From positions 186,001 to 250,000 of the forward strand of contig CAIPMU010000020.1 in assembly GCA_903866275.1 (NCBI GenBank): a stretch of 64,000 nucleotides of DNA. The letters are read 5' to 3'. The DNA is from Vampirovibrio chlorellavorus (lineage in GTDB: Bacteria > Cyanobacteriota > Vampirovibrionia > Vampirovibrionales > Vampirovibrionaceae). Within the stretch, counting starts at the first letter, position 1, and each line of letters opens with the position of its first letter. A program made the translations under genes and the position numbers. Below, in pieces: positions 1 through 7,576 of this stretch. A model generated the notes under the pieces. It worked only from the letters and a program-made list of their open reading frames with translations. It was not told where the DNA came from and made no database searches.

Positions 1-2
1 TT

Positions 3-122
3 GCCGTGAAGTATGAACTCGACAAAATTAACTCCGGCTTTGATCTGTCGTTTATCTACAAATCTACCTTTAAACAACCCCCGGCTCCTTATCCTTTTGA
101 GGCTGCGGATTTTCCAGAGTAA
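3..122 (+). CDS. C-terminal fragment of an unknown protein (5' end outside window)
   Basis: An open frame enters from the left edge and ends at a TAA at 120-122, giving the last 39 residues of a protein. The tail is rich in aromatic and proline residues and ends in Phe-Pro-Glu. The other two plus frames stop within the first 15 bases, so this is the only frame that can carry an incoming gene. I do not recognise the family from so short a piece. Alternating polar and aromatic residues would suit a beta-strand-rich protein, but that is a guess. Confidence 0.5.
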   Translation, partial: AVKYELDKINSGFDLSFIYKSTFKQPPAPYPFEAADFPE

Positions 123-184
123 ATTTGCTGGGCTTAGTTTTTTGGGGGACTGAATCATGGTTTCAGTTCCAGCTGATTGGTATT

Positions 185-231
185 AGGGGGCTTGCCCCCT
201 ATCAATCCCCTTTGGGGGCAGTGGCGCCCCC
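185..231. repeat. Cluster of short GC-rich inverted repeats
   Basis: AGGGGGC (185-191) pairs perfectly with GCCCCCT (194-200) across two bases. GGGGGC (214-219) pairs with GCCCCC (226-231). CCCC and GGGG also pair across TTT at about 207-217, so alternative folds are possible. The cluster sits just downstream of the gene that enters from the left and could act as a terminator-like or dispersed repeat structure. No T-run follows, so its role is unknown. Confidence 0.5.
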
Positions 232-455
232 AGACAAACCCTGCCAAGCGTGCGTTGCTTTCGCGTGGCTGTTCGGGCTTTTTGGGTGGATGAAAAGAGC
301 CAAGGCTTTTTTGGGCTTGCAGTGGGGCTTTTCTTCTTGTCGGGAATCGTTAAAGGTGTTCGTGCGTGTTTAATTAAATCTTGTGTTTCTAGCGTTTAAT
401 TGGCGTGATGGGGTTTACATGGAACGATGCTTGAACTCTCAATGCTTTGAAAGCA

Positions 456-487
456 GCCTAAGAGGCTATCTGAAAAGTCTCTTAGGC
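456..487. repeat. Hairpin sharing sequence with the MITE-like element at 6.55 kb
   Basis: GCCTAAGAG (456-464) and CTCTTAGGC (479-487) form a perfect 9-bp stem around a 14-base loop. The loop side contains CTATCTGAAAAG, the same 12 bases found in the left terminal repeat of the element at 6554-6696. It may be a collapsed relic of that element that now works as a transcription stop between the two flanking genes. Confidence 0.5.
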
Positions 488-532
488 CCAAGCTTCTGGG
501 ACGGCATCGGATGAGTTAGGTGTGTGGCAGAC

Positions 533-1207
533 TTATGCTTCTGTGAGGGCTTTCGAGGGGCTGGTGTGTTGGCCCCACCGGGTGTATAGCGTGTGCTGGA
601 AGCCGAACTGATCCAGCACCTTGCCCACGGTGTAGTTGATTTGCCCTTCGATGGTGCCGAAATCGGGCAGATAGAAGGACAACATGGGGGGCAGGATGAC
701 GGCGTTGCACTGGGCCAGCGTGGTCAGGTTACGCAGATGAATCTGGTTGAAGGGGCTCTCACGGGGCACAACGACCAGCTTGCGGTGCTCCTTGATGGTG
801 ACATCAGCGGCACGGGCGACGAGCGTGTCTGTGATGCCGTTGGCAATGCGTCCCAGTGTCCCCATCGAGCAAGGAATTACGGCCATCCCTTGGGTCATGT
901 GGGTGCCACTGGATGGCGGGGCGTCTAGCCGGTTGTTTTCGTAAACTTTGAGCTGCTCTAGTCGTTCCTCGGCCAGCCCGAGATGGCGAATGACCCGAAC
1001 GGCCTTGTCCTGACCGCCCATTTTAAAGCCGGTTTCCTCAAAGATGACCTGATAGGACTTTTCGGTCATGACCATTTCCACGCACTGGCCCAGCAGGATG
1101 AGTTCCTCGATCAGGCGAAACCCGAGAATGCTCCCGGAAGCCCCGGTAATGCCGACCACAATGGGCGGTCGATGCTGATTAGGTACAAAAGCAGATGAAG
1201 CAACCAT
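533..1207 (-). CDS. ubiX: UbiX-type flavin prenyltransferase
   Basis: This 224-aa protein should join a dimethylallyl group to reduced FMN, making the prenylated flavin cofactor used by UbiD-type decarboxylases in ubiquinone or aromatic-acid metabolism. The N-terminal Rossmann segment reads VVGITGASGSILGFRLIEEL, the UbiX flavin-binding signature. Further on are the family segments VIPCSMGTLGRIANGITDTL and KLVVVPRESPFNQIHL. The start at 1207 follows a GGAG ribosome site; an upstream in-frame start at 1255 has no such site. UbiX enzymes are usually around 190-210 residues, so the length is normal. No ubiD partner is visible nearby. The gene appears to be transcribed alone. Confidence 0.92.
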   Translation of the reverse strand: MVASSAFVPNQHRPPIVVGITGASGSILGFRLIEELILLGQCVEMVMTEKSYQVIFEETGFKMGGQDKAVRVIRHLGLAEERLEQLKVYENNRLDAPPSSGTHMTQGMAVIPCSMGTLGRIANGITDTLVARAADVTIKEHRKLVVVPRESPFNQIHLRNLTTLAQCNAVILPPMLSFYLPDFGTIEGQINYTVGKVLDQFGFQHTLYTRWGQHTSPSKALTEA

Positions 1208-1405
1208 CAGTAAAATCTCCGTCAGTCCTTCTATTCTACCCAAGACACAAAGCAATATCAGCCTGAATCTGTTGGGCGTTCGGGTGCGTTTTGATGCAGG
1301 GCTGCTCTTAAGGCAGGAAATCGGCTTCTCGCCTAATCGTGTGGGTTAGCAGGGGCTTCTCAAGGTGAAAATAAACATTGCAAAGCCCAAGAGCTGGAAA
1401 TCCCT

Positions 1406-1445
1406 CAAAAAAACACCGGTCAGGGGGCTACCTGACCGGTGTTTT
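1406..1445 (-). terminator. Rho-independent terminator of the CoA-binding protein gene
   Basis: AAAACACCGGTCAGG (1410-1424) and its perfect complement (1431-1445) form a 15-bp stem with a six-base loop. Read on the minus strand, the stem ends in a run of Ts, placing the stop about 55 bases after the CoA-binding gene. Confidence 0.85.
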
Positions 1446-1500
1446 GAAGCATATATTCGGGGTTTGGTCATCCCAGAAACGGTTCTGACGGAACCGTGTG

Positions 1501-1890
1501 TTAAAAAGCCACCTTCTGAATCATGATGCAGGCATCATAAACGACTTCCATGCCGCCAGCCTGAGCCATATTCACGGCCTCGCTCGATTCAGAGCCCGGC
1601 TGGAACCAGATGCGCTTGACACCAGTCGCCAAGCAGTCTTCCACCACTTTAGTCGCGGCAGCGGGAGGCACCACTAAATCCACGACATCGGGCACTTCGG
1701 GTAGATCTTTCACGGATGGATAACAGGGATCGCCTTCCACGGTTTCAATCTTGGGGTTCACGGCAAAAACCTGATACCCGGCGTTGCGTAGATCGCGATA
1801 AATTTTGTTGCCGTATTTCTCGCGATCTTCGGAGACGCCAACCACAGCCCATTTACGGTATTTCGGAAACTCGGAAACGTAGTTGCTCAT
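1501..1890 (-). CDS. CoA-binding domain protein (YccU-like)
   Basis: This 129-aa protein matches the small stand-alone CoA-binding (Rossmann-fold) proteins of the YccU family. Visible family features are the N-terminal KWAVVGVSEDREKYGNKIYR segment, where the nucleotide-binding turn sits, then GYQVFAVNPK, PDVVDLVVPP and the C-terminal RIWFQPGSES region. Its length is typical for a complete member. The start has an AGGAG ribosome site eight bases upstream. A strong terminator follows, so it is probably a single-gene unit. The physiological role of the family is not well defined; CoA or acyl-CoA binding is known by homology only. Confidence 0.85.
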   Translation of the reverse strand: MSNYVSEFPKYRKWAVVGVSEDREKYGNKIYRDLRNAGYQVFAVNPKIETVEGDPCYPSVKDLPEVPDVVDLVVPPAAATKVVEDCLATGVKRIWFQPGSESSEAVNMAQAGGMEVVYDACIMIQKVAF

Positions 1891-2000
1891 ATCAGACTCC
1901 TCATCTGTTCAACAGTCGAACATCACAATCGATGCAATTACCGTACCCCGATTCTACCGGAATCGCCTAACGGAAAAAATAATTCCCCTTTGTTGAAACT

Positions 2001-2498
2001 TTAACTCAACACCAACCGCATCCGGTAATGGGGAATTCCGGCATCCAGAAATTCATCCCCTTCGGCCATGAAGCCCAGCTTTTCGTAGAAAGGTAGGGCT
2101 TGCACCTGGGCATCCAGAATAGCCTGATCAAAGCGCTCAGCGTCTATGGCATTCAGGATCTGGCGCATGAGCCACTCTCCCAGGCCTTGCCCGCGCATGC
2201 TTTTGCTTACCGCCACGCGCCCAATTTTCGCGACGGGGCGCATCTGGCAGCCCTCCTGATAGGCCATCATGCGGCCCGTGGCCAGTGACTCCTGCGTCTC
2301 GGGATGCAGAACCAGAAAATGCAGAGCCGTTTCATCCGCTTCATCGCGTTCTTCCTCAAGGGGAACGGCTTGTTCCTCCACAAACACAGTCAAGCGTAGG
2401 GCCAGGGCCCGTTCAAAATCGGCGGGTGCTTCCGCCTTGAGAAACTGTCGGAGGATGAGGGATGGTAAGGCCGGGGGCGAATTGGAGAACTGGGGCAT
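2001..2498 (-). CDS. GNAT family N-acetyltransferase (ElaA/YjcF-like)
   Basis: This 165-aa GNAT-fold acetyltransferase transfers an acetyl group from acetyl-CoA to an unknown amine. The central segment AKIGRVAVSKSMRGQGLGEW is the family motif A, with the pyrophosphate-binding RGQGLG loop, followed by a typical ALPFYEKLGF motif B at the C-terminal side. The substrate-side N-terminus (RLTVFVEEQAVP) resembles the ElaA/YjcF subgroup. I chose the start at 2498 because AGGAG lies ten bases upstream; the start at 2528 would add ten unsupported residues. It is divergently oriented to the permease genes that follow. Confidence 0.88.
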   Translation of the reverse strand: MPQFSNSPPALPSLILRQFLKAEAPADFERALALRLTVFVEEQAVPLEEERDEADETALHFLVLHPETQESLATGRMMAYQEGCQMRPVAKIGRVAVSKSMRGQGLGEWLMRQILNAIDAERFDQAILDAQVQALPFYEKLGFMAEGDEFLDAGIPHYRMRLVLS

Positions 2499-2686
2499 AG
2501 GGCGATGGCTCCTGAAGCAACTGCACAAGAGAGGGTGTCTTTCCCGCTCGAATTCCGCTATGATTTAGATGAAGCGCTTTGGGGCTTCGCAAGGGCCATT
2601 GGGCCTCCAATGGGAATCTGGCAGGGACTGGCGGCATTTTACCCCAAATCCTGCTCATCAAACAGTCTTACGGCCGGGGGAGCAGT

Positions 2687-3778
2687 ATGTCCATTCCGCT
2701 TTACATCCTTAAGCGCATTCTATCCGCGATTCCCACCCTGCTTATTATTTCCATGATCAGCTTTTTAATGATGCGCTACGACTTCACCATTGGGCCGATT
2801 GAGATTCCCACCGGCGGCGGACATGGGCTGCATGTGCTGGAAGCCACGCGCTTTAAAAACCCCATCAATCCGCTAGCCGGGATTGAAACCAACCCACAGA
2901 TCTCCGAAGCTGCCAAAGCGCAAATTCGGCATGTCATGGGACTGGATCAACCCATGCCGGTGCAGTATTGGCGCTGGCTGACCAATTTTTTTAGCGTTCA
3001 CCCCGAGGAATTACCCAAAGGCAACTGGGCGGGCTTTTTCACCCCCAGTTTGGGTACCACCTTTGCGGGCGAGGATGTTCTGGAGATTCTCATCAAGCGC
3101 GGTGGAAACACCCTCTTGCTCAATCTGGTGGTGTTTGCGTTTTCCTGGTTGATTGCCCTGCCCCTGGGGATTTTTGCCGCCCTGCGCTGGCGCTCGCTGG
3201 CCGATCGGTTGATGACCGTGTTTGCGGCCGTGGGGATGTCCTTGCCGGGTTTTGTGCTGGCCTTGCTGCTGGCCGTGTTCGCTGTAAAAACGGGATGGTT
3301 TCCCTTGGGGGGCATTCAAAGCGACAACTACGATCAGTTGAGTTTTCTGGAAAAAATTGGGGACCGGGCGATGCATTTGGCCTTGCCTGCGATCGTCCTA
3401 ATCGTGGGATCGCTGGCCAGTATTCAACGTCAAATGCGTGCCAACCTGCTGGACGTGCTGGCCGCCGAATACATCCGAACCGCCCGCGCCAAGGGCTTGC
3501 CCGAGAAGCAGGTGATTTACAGGCATGCCGTGCGCACCGCTTTAAACCCGCTCATCACCATGCTGGGCTATGAGTTTTCCGGCTTGCTGGGCGGGGCCAT
3601 TCTGGTGGAAACCGTGCTGGGCTTTCCCGGTTTGGGCCAGTTGGCCTACAAGGCGGTGATTGAGACTGACACCAATCTGGTGATGTCCACCATTATTTTA
3701 TCGGCGGCCATGCTGGTGGTGGGCAACCTGTTTGCCGATATTCTGTTAAAATTTGCCGACCCCCGGATCGAGTTATAA
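2687..3778 (+). CDS. OppB/DppB-type ABC transporter permease
   Basis: This 363-aa inner-membrane permease belongs to the first permease class (OppB/DppB) of peptide/nickel/opine ABC importers. The first membrane helix is followed by a long periplasmic loop (about residues 35-135) and then five helices. The cytoplasmic EAA-type loop reads EYIRTARAKGLPEKQVIYRH, which docks on the ATPase. ATG 2687 is preceded by GGGGAG and starts with a positively charged pre-helix segment; upstream in-frame codons are not credible. It is followed after 33 bases by the OppC-type partner. No solute-binding protein or ATPase gene lies in the window, so the substrate cannot be told. Confidence 0.9.
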   Translation: MSIPLYILKRILSAIPTLLIISMISFLMMRYDFTIGPIEIPTGGGHGLHVLEATRFKNPINPLAGIETNPQISEAAKAQIRHVMGLDQPMPVQYWRWLTNFFSVHPEELPKGNWAGFFTPSLGTTFAGEDVLEILIKRGGNTLLLNLVVFAFSWLIALPLGIFAALRWRSLADRLMTVFAAVGMSLPGFVLALLLAVFAVKTGWFPLGGIQSDNYDQLSFLEKIGDRAMHLALPAIVLIVGSLASIQRQMRANLLDVLAAEYIRTARAKGLPEKQVIYRHAVRTALNPLITMLGYEFSGLLGGAILVETVLGFPGLGQLAYKAVIETDTNLVMSTIILSAAMLVVGNLFADILLKFADPRIEL

Positions 3779-3811
3779 AAAGGGCATTTTAGAGAGGTTC
3801 TGAGAACAATC

Positions 3812-4921
3812 ATGCTGAAGCGCTTGGCGAATAACCCGGAACTGGATTTACTGCGCAAAATGTTCAACCGGCTCTATCGGGATCGCGCTGCCTTTATTGC
3901 CCTGATCGTGCTAGTGGGGCTCTATCTCACCGTGGCCTTCGCCGAGTTTATTTCTCCCTACAGCGCGCAACATTACGATCGCGAACTCTCCAAAGCGCCG
4001 CCCACGCCTATTTATATGCTGGATGAAAACGGGGGCCTGAGCTGGCCTTATGTTTTTCTCTACAAAATGCAGTACAATCCCCAAACCTTTACGCAAGATT
4101 TCACACCGGATACCGATCACAAGTATTACCTCCACTTTTTGGTGCAAGGAGAGCCCTACAAGCTGTTGGGCCTAATTCCCGGAAACCTTCGCTTGATGGG
4201 CGTGGAGGCCCCTGGACAGCTTTCGCTGCTGGGCAACGATATTAATGGTCGTGATCTGTTTTCTCGCATGCTTATCGGCGGGCAAATTTCGCTGACTATC
4301 GGCTTTTTAAGCCTCTTTATCGTCTTCCCTATTGGCATGATTTACGGCGGTTTGGCCGGTTATTTTGGCGGCAAAGTGGATGATGTGATGATGCGCGTGG
4401 CCGAAATTGTGATGTCCATTCCCACGTTTTTTCTGTTGGTGGGGCTGGCCGCGATTCTGCCCCCCGGCTTGCCCAGCAGCGAACGCTTTGCGATGGTCAT
4501 CCTGATTTTGGCTTTTGTCAGTTGGGCAGGCTTGAGCCGTGTCATTCGCGGGATGGTGTTGTCGATTAAAAACGAGGAATTCGTGGATGCCGGGTGCGCC
4601 ATTGGCCTGAGCCCCTTTGCCATTATTGTGCGCCATATTTTGCCCCAAACCACCAGTTATCTGCTGGTGGCACTCACCCTCAGCGTGCCCGGATACATTC
4701 TGGCTGAGTCCGGGTTGAGCTTTCTGGGTTTGGGGATTCAGCAGCCCGATGCGAGCTGGGGCAATATGTTGAAAGAGGCCCAGGACGTGAGCAATATTAT
4801 CAGCCGCCCTCTCATGCTGATGCCCGGATTTTTAATCTTTCTGGCGGTGCTGGCGTTTAACGTGGTCGGCGATGCGGTGCGGGATATTCTCGATCCCAAG
4901 AGCATGGGCGCGCGCCGTTGA
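3812..4921 (+). CDS. OppC/DppC-type ABC transporter permease
   Basis: This 369-aa partner of the preceding gene matches the second permease class (OppC/DppC). It has an N-terminal membrane helix, an unusually long periplasmic stretch of roughly 110 residues (about 45-155), and a cluster of five helices. The EAA loop is EEFVDAGCAIGLSPFAIIVR, and the C-terminus ends with the usual GDAVRDILDPK. The long loop resembles permeases of the YejE/YaeF-like branch rather than classical OppC. The two genes form an operon. They must use ATPases and a binding protein encoded elsewhere, or the import complex is incomplete. It converges on selO with only about 30 bases between. Confidence 0.9.
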   Translation: MLKRLANNPELDLLRKMFNRLYRDRAAFIALIVLVGLYLTVAFAEFISPYSAQHYDRELSKAPPTPIYMLDENGGLSWPYVFLYKMQYNPQTFTQDFTPDTDHKYYLHFLVQGEPYKLLGLIPGNLRLMGVEAPGQLSLLGNDINGRDLFSRMLIGGQISLTIGFLSLFIVFPIGMIYGGLAGYFGGKVDDVMMRVAEIVMSIPTFFLLVGLAAILPPGLPSSERFAMVILILAFVSWAGLSRVIRGMVLSIKNEEFVDAGCAIGLSPFAIIVRHILPQTTSYLLVALTLSVPGYILAESGLSFLGLGIQQPDASWGNMLKEAQDVSNIISRPLMLMPGFLIFLAVLAFNVVGDAVRDILDPKSMGARR

Positions 4922-4954
4922 GGCTGTTTTCAGGATTGCTGGCTGAAGTGCCGG

Positions 4955-6487
4955 TTAAGTGCCACAGAACGTTTGATAGGGGATGGATGAATTAGAGGGC
5001 GCATAATATGCCGCATGCGCTGGGGTATCTTTGAACGGATGGTTGAGGACTTGCAATAACCGCTCTAACACACTGAGATCTCCCTGATCCACCGCAACGG
5101 CCAGCGCTTCTTCCACGCGATGATTGCGGGGAATCACCACAGGGTTATGAGCACGCATCCGCTCAAAAACGGTCACTTTCGATTGAGATTGTCTAGTTAA
5201 GCGTGCTTGCCATCGGCTGAGCCAGGCCAGAAAAGCAGGCTGTTGATAATGCGGGTCGCCTGAAAAACACTCAGAGACGGCACTACTGGGTAATAATTGG
5301 GTGCATAGTAAATTAAACGTATTAGTAAAATCGGCTTGCGATTGTTGCATCCATTGCAAGAGATCGTCGATGAGTGCTTTATCTTCGGGCTCTTCGGAAA
5401 ACAACCCCAGTTTGGCCCGCATGCCTTGATGCCAATGGGACTCAAACTGATCCGAAAAGCTGGTGACCGCCGCAGTGGCGAAAGTCACTGCCTCCTCGGG
5501 ATTGGGGGAGAGCAAGGGCAAAATTGCTTCGGCGAGCCGGGCCAGATTCCATTGGGCCATGCGGGGCTGGTTGCCATAGGCGTAGCGCCCCTGCACGTCA
5601 ATCGAGCTGAACACCGTGGCCGGGTCGTAGGCATCCATGAACGCGCACGGCCCATAATCAATGGTCTCGCCACTGATGGTCATGTTGTCCGTGTTCATCA
5701 CCCCATGAATAAAGCCCACGAGCTGCCACTGGGCGATCAGCGCCGCTTGTCGCGCGATCACCGCCTGTAAAAAGCGAATGTAGGGATTCTGCTCGGTGCA
5801 TGGCTTAGCGGATGGTTCAGACTCTAAAATCTCGGGATAATGGCGCTGGATGGCGTAATCGGCCAGCGCTTTCAAATCATCGGGGGTTCCCCAGCTAGCG
5901 GCGTAGGCAAAGGTGCCCACCCGAATGTGACTGGCCGCCACCCGAGTGAGAATCGCGCCCGGCTGCACGGTGTCCCGGTAAACCGGCTCGCCGGTGGTCA
6001 CCACGGCTAAACTGCGAGTGGTGGGGATGCCCAGCGCGTGCATGGCTTCGCTGATGATGTACTCGCGCAGCATCGGCCCCAGTGCGGCACGCCCATCGCC
6101 GCGTCGGGAAAAGGAGGTGCGCCCGGAACCCTTGAGCTGAATATCATAGCGATCACCCGCCGGGGTGATGTGCTCGCCCAGTAAGTTCGCCCGGCCATCG
6201 CCCAACATGGTGAAATGCCCGAACTGATGGCCCGCATACGCTTGCGCCAAAGGCTCGGCTCCAGCAGGTGTCTCATTCCCGGAAAAATAGCGTGCCCCCG
6301 CCTCACTCTTGAATTCGACTGGATTCAGGCCCAGCGCTTCAGCCAAGGGCTCGTTGAGCAGTACCAGTTTGGGCTCGCGCACGGCCACAGGCTTTATCTG
6401 TTCATGGAAACATTGGGGTAAGCGGCTGTAGCTGTTGTCAAAGCGCCACCCGGCCGGGGTGGTTCTGGGTGCTGGGGATTGAGACAT
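4955..6487 (-). CDS. selO: SelO (YdiU) protein adenylyltransferase pseudokinase
   Basis: This 510-aa SelO-family enzyme transfers AMP from ATP to Ser/Thr/Tyr of target proteins. In E. coli SelO this is linked to redox and glutathione homeostasis. Clear signatures are [20 protein letters not shown], then [20 protein letters not shown] and [11 protein letters not shown] in the flipped-ATP site, [21 protein letters not shown] around the metal-binding residues, and the C-terminal TFCGT ending typical of bacterial members. The start at 6487 has AAGGA upstream; the alternative at 6529 adds 14 residues without support. The C-terminal selenocysteine of eukaryotic SelO is replaced by a Cys four residues from the end here. 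It stands alone, divergent from creB. Confidence 0.95.
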   Translation of the reverse strand: MSQSPAPRTTPAGWRFDNSYSRLPQCFHEQIKPVAVREPKLVLLNEPLAEALGLNPVEFKSEAGARYFSGNETPAGAEPLAQAYAGHQFGHFTMLGDGRANLLGEHITPAGDRYDIQLKGSGRTSFSRRGDGRAALGPMLREYIISEAMHALGIPTTRSLAVVTTGEPVYRDTVQPGAILTRVAASHIRVGTFAYAASWGTPDDLKALADYAIQRHYPEILESEPSAKPCTEQNPYIRFLQAVIARQAALIAQWQLVGFIHGVMNTDNMTISGETIDYGPCAFMDAYDPATVFSSIDVQGRYAYGNQPRMAQWNLARLAEAILPLLSPNPEEAVTFATAAVTSFSDQFESHWHQGMRAKLGLFSEEPEDKALIDDLLQWMQQSQADFTNTFNLLCTQLLPSSAVSECFSGDPHYQQPAFLAWLSRWQARLTRQSQSKVTVFERMRAHNPVVIPRNHRVEEALAVAVDQGDLSVLERLLQVLNHPFKDTPAHAAYYAPSNSSIPYQTFCGT

Positions 6488-6553
6488 GAGGCTTTCCTTT
6501 TTGAGGTGCCTCTTAGCATAGCACCTCACCCGCCTCGCGCCTATTTGGCTTTT

Positions 6554-6696
6554 AGAGACTATCTGAAAAGCCTTTCATCTGGCCGTCCACTGCGTCATTG
6601 AGCTGCTCACCTTCGTCACGTACTTCAGTACGCTCCTTGTCTGTGCTGCTCTTTCCTTGTGGCCAATCCAGCTGAAAGACTTTTCAAATAGTCTCT
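6554..6696. mobile_element. MITE-like element with 29-bp terminal inverted repeats
   Basis: Bases 6554-6582 and the reverse complement of 6668-6696 agree at 26 of 29 positions. Each outer end reads AGAGACTAT and each inner end CTGG. The 143-bp element has no coding capacity and contains an internal perfect palindrome, CGTACT-TC-AGTACG, at 6619-6632. It lies between selO and creB. A short related hairpin is found at 456-487. Such elements are usually mobilised in trans or act as dispersed hairpin repeats; no matching transposase is present here. Target-site duplications are not clear. Confidence 0.65.
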
Positions 6697-6832
6697 TAGT
6701 CGATGATTCGTCTTTGTTGCCCTGACTTTTTGACCTGAAGCGCTTTTTTCCAAATAGCGGCAAGCAAGACGGATTCCTGTAGAATAATCACAGAGAAAAT
6801 TCCGTGGTATTGGTGAAGAGAACCGCGTCGGC

Positions 6833-7576
6833 ATGCCCCAGCACACAGTCCTGATTGTGGATGATGACCCGCATATTCGCGATGTCCTGCGTTATGCGCT
6901 GGAAAAAGAGGGGCTGGTGGTCATTGAGGCCGAAAATGGACGGGAAGGCGTGGAAAAAGCCCGCCAGTGCCAGCCGGACATGATGATCATGGATGTGATG
7001 ATGCCGGAACTGAGCGGGCTAGAAGCCTGTCGGGAGTTGCGTCAAACCAGTGCCGTTCCTATTCTCTTCCTGTCATCCCGCGATAGCGAACTGGATCGGG
7101 TGCTCGGGCTGGAGTGGGGCGGGGATGATTATGTGGTCAAACCCTTTAGCCCCCACGAGCTGATGGCCCGCATTAAAGTCATGCTCAGGCGACTGGAGCA
7201 GACTGCCGCGAATGCGTCGGGGGTAAGTGCGGGGCCAGGTGCCGGTCAACTCTCGGGCCTCTCCCCGGAAGCCTCGGGGCTGCTCTCCTATCAAGCCCTG
7301 ACCCTGAACCCGCAGACGTTTCAGGTACGCTGGCACGCAATCGATATTCCTCTGACCGTGACTGAATTTAACCTGCTGCAGACGTTCATGCAAAACCCCG
7401 GTCGGGTGTTTACCCGCGATATGTTGAGTGATGCCGATATTTTCAAGGACATTGTGACCGAGCGCACCATTGACAGTCATATTCGGCGGTTACGGCGCAA
7501 ACTGACCGATGCCGGCTATACTCAGGCCATTGAAACCGTGCATGGCTTTGGCTACCGGCTGGGCGCGGAATCTTGA
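6833..7576 (+). CDS. creB: OmpR/PhoB-family response regulator, CreB-like
   Basis: This 247-aa two-component regulator has an N-terminal receiver domain with the acidic pair DDD near residue 10, the phospho-acceptor Asp in MIMDVMMPEL near residue 53, and the conserved Lys in YVVKPFSPHEL. After a roughly 25-residue linker comes a winged-helix DNA-binding domain ending in TIDSHIRRLRRKL and GFGYRLG. The receiver stretch LDRVLGLEWGGDDYVVKPFS is close to CreB. The next two genes are a CreC-like kinase and CreD, so I assign CreB. The stop codon overlaps the TTG start of the kinase gene, so the two are translationally coupled. Confidence 0.88.
   Translation: MPQHTVLIVDDDPHIRDVLRYALEKEGLVVIEAENGREGVEKARQCQPDMMIMDVMMPELSGLEACRELRQTSAVPILFLSSRDSELDRVLGLEWGGDDYVVKPFSPHELMARIKVMLRRLEQTAANASGVSAGPGAGQLSGLSPEASGLLSYQALTLNPQTFQVRWHAIDIPLTVTEFNLLQTFMQNPGRVFTRDMLSDADIFKDIVTERTIDSHIRRLRRKLTDAGYTQAIETVHGFGYRLGAES

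Larger units (their letters stand above)
123..532. other. Intergenic region with GC-rich hairpins
   Basis: About 410 bases without a convincing gene. A weak open frame at 125-373 lacks a ribosome site and runs across the hairpins, so I do not call it. The stretch holds a cluster of short G/C inverted repeats at 185-231 and a 9-bp hairpin at 456-487; both are listed separately. Confidence 0.6.

Noticed and set aside
125-373. 82-codon plus-strand frame after the first partial gene
   Set aside because: It runs through GC-rich hairpins, has no ribosome site and shows no protein-like pattern.
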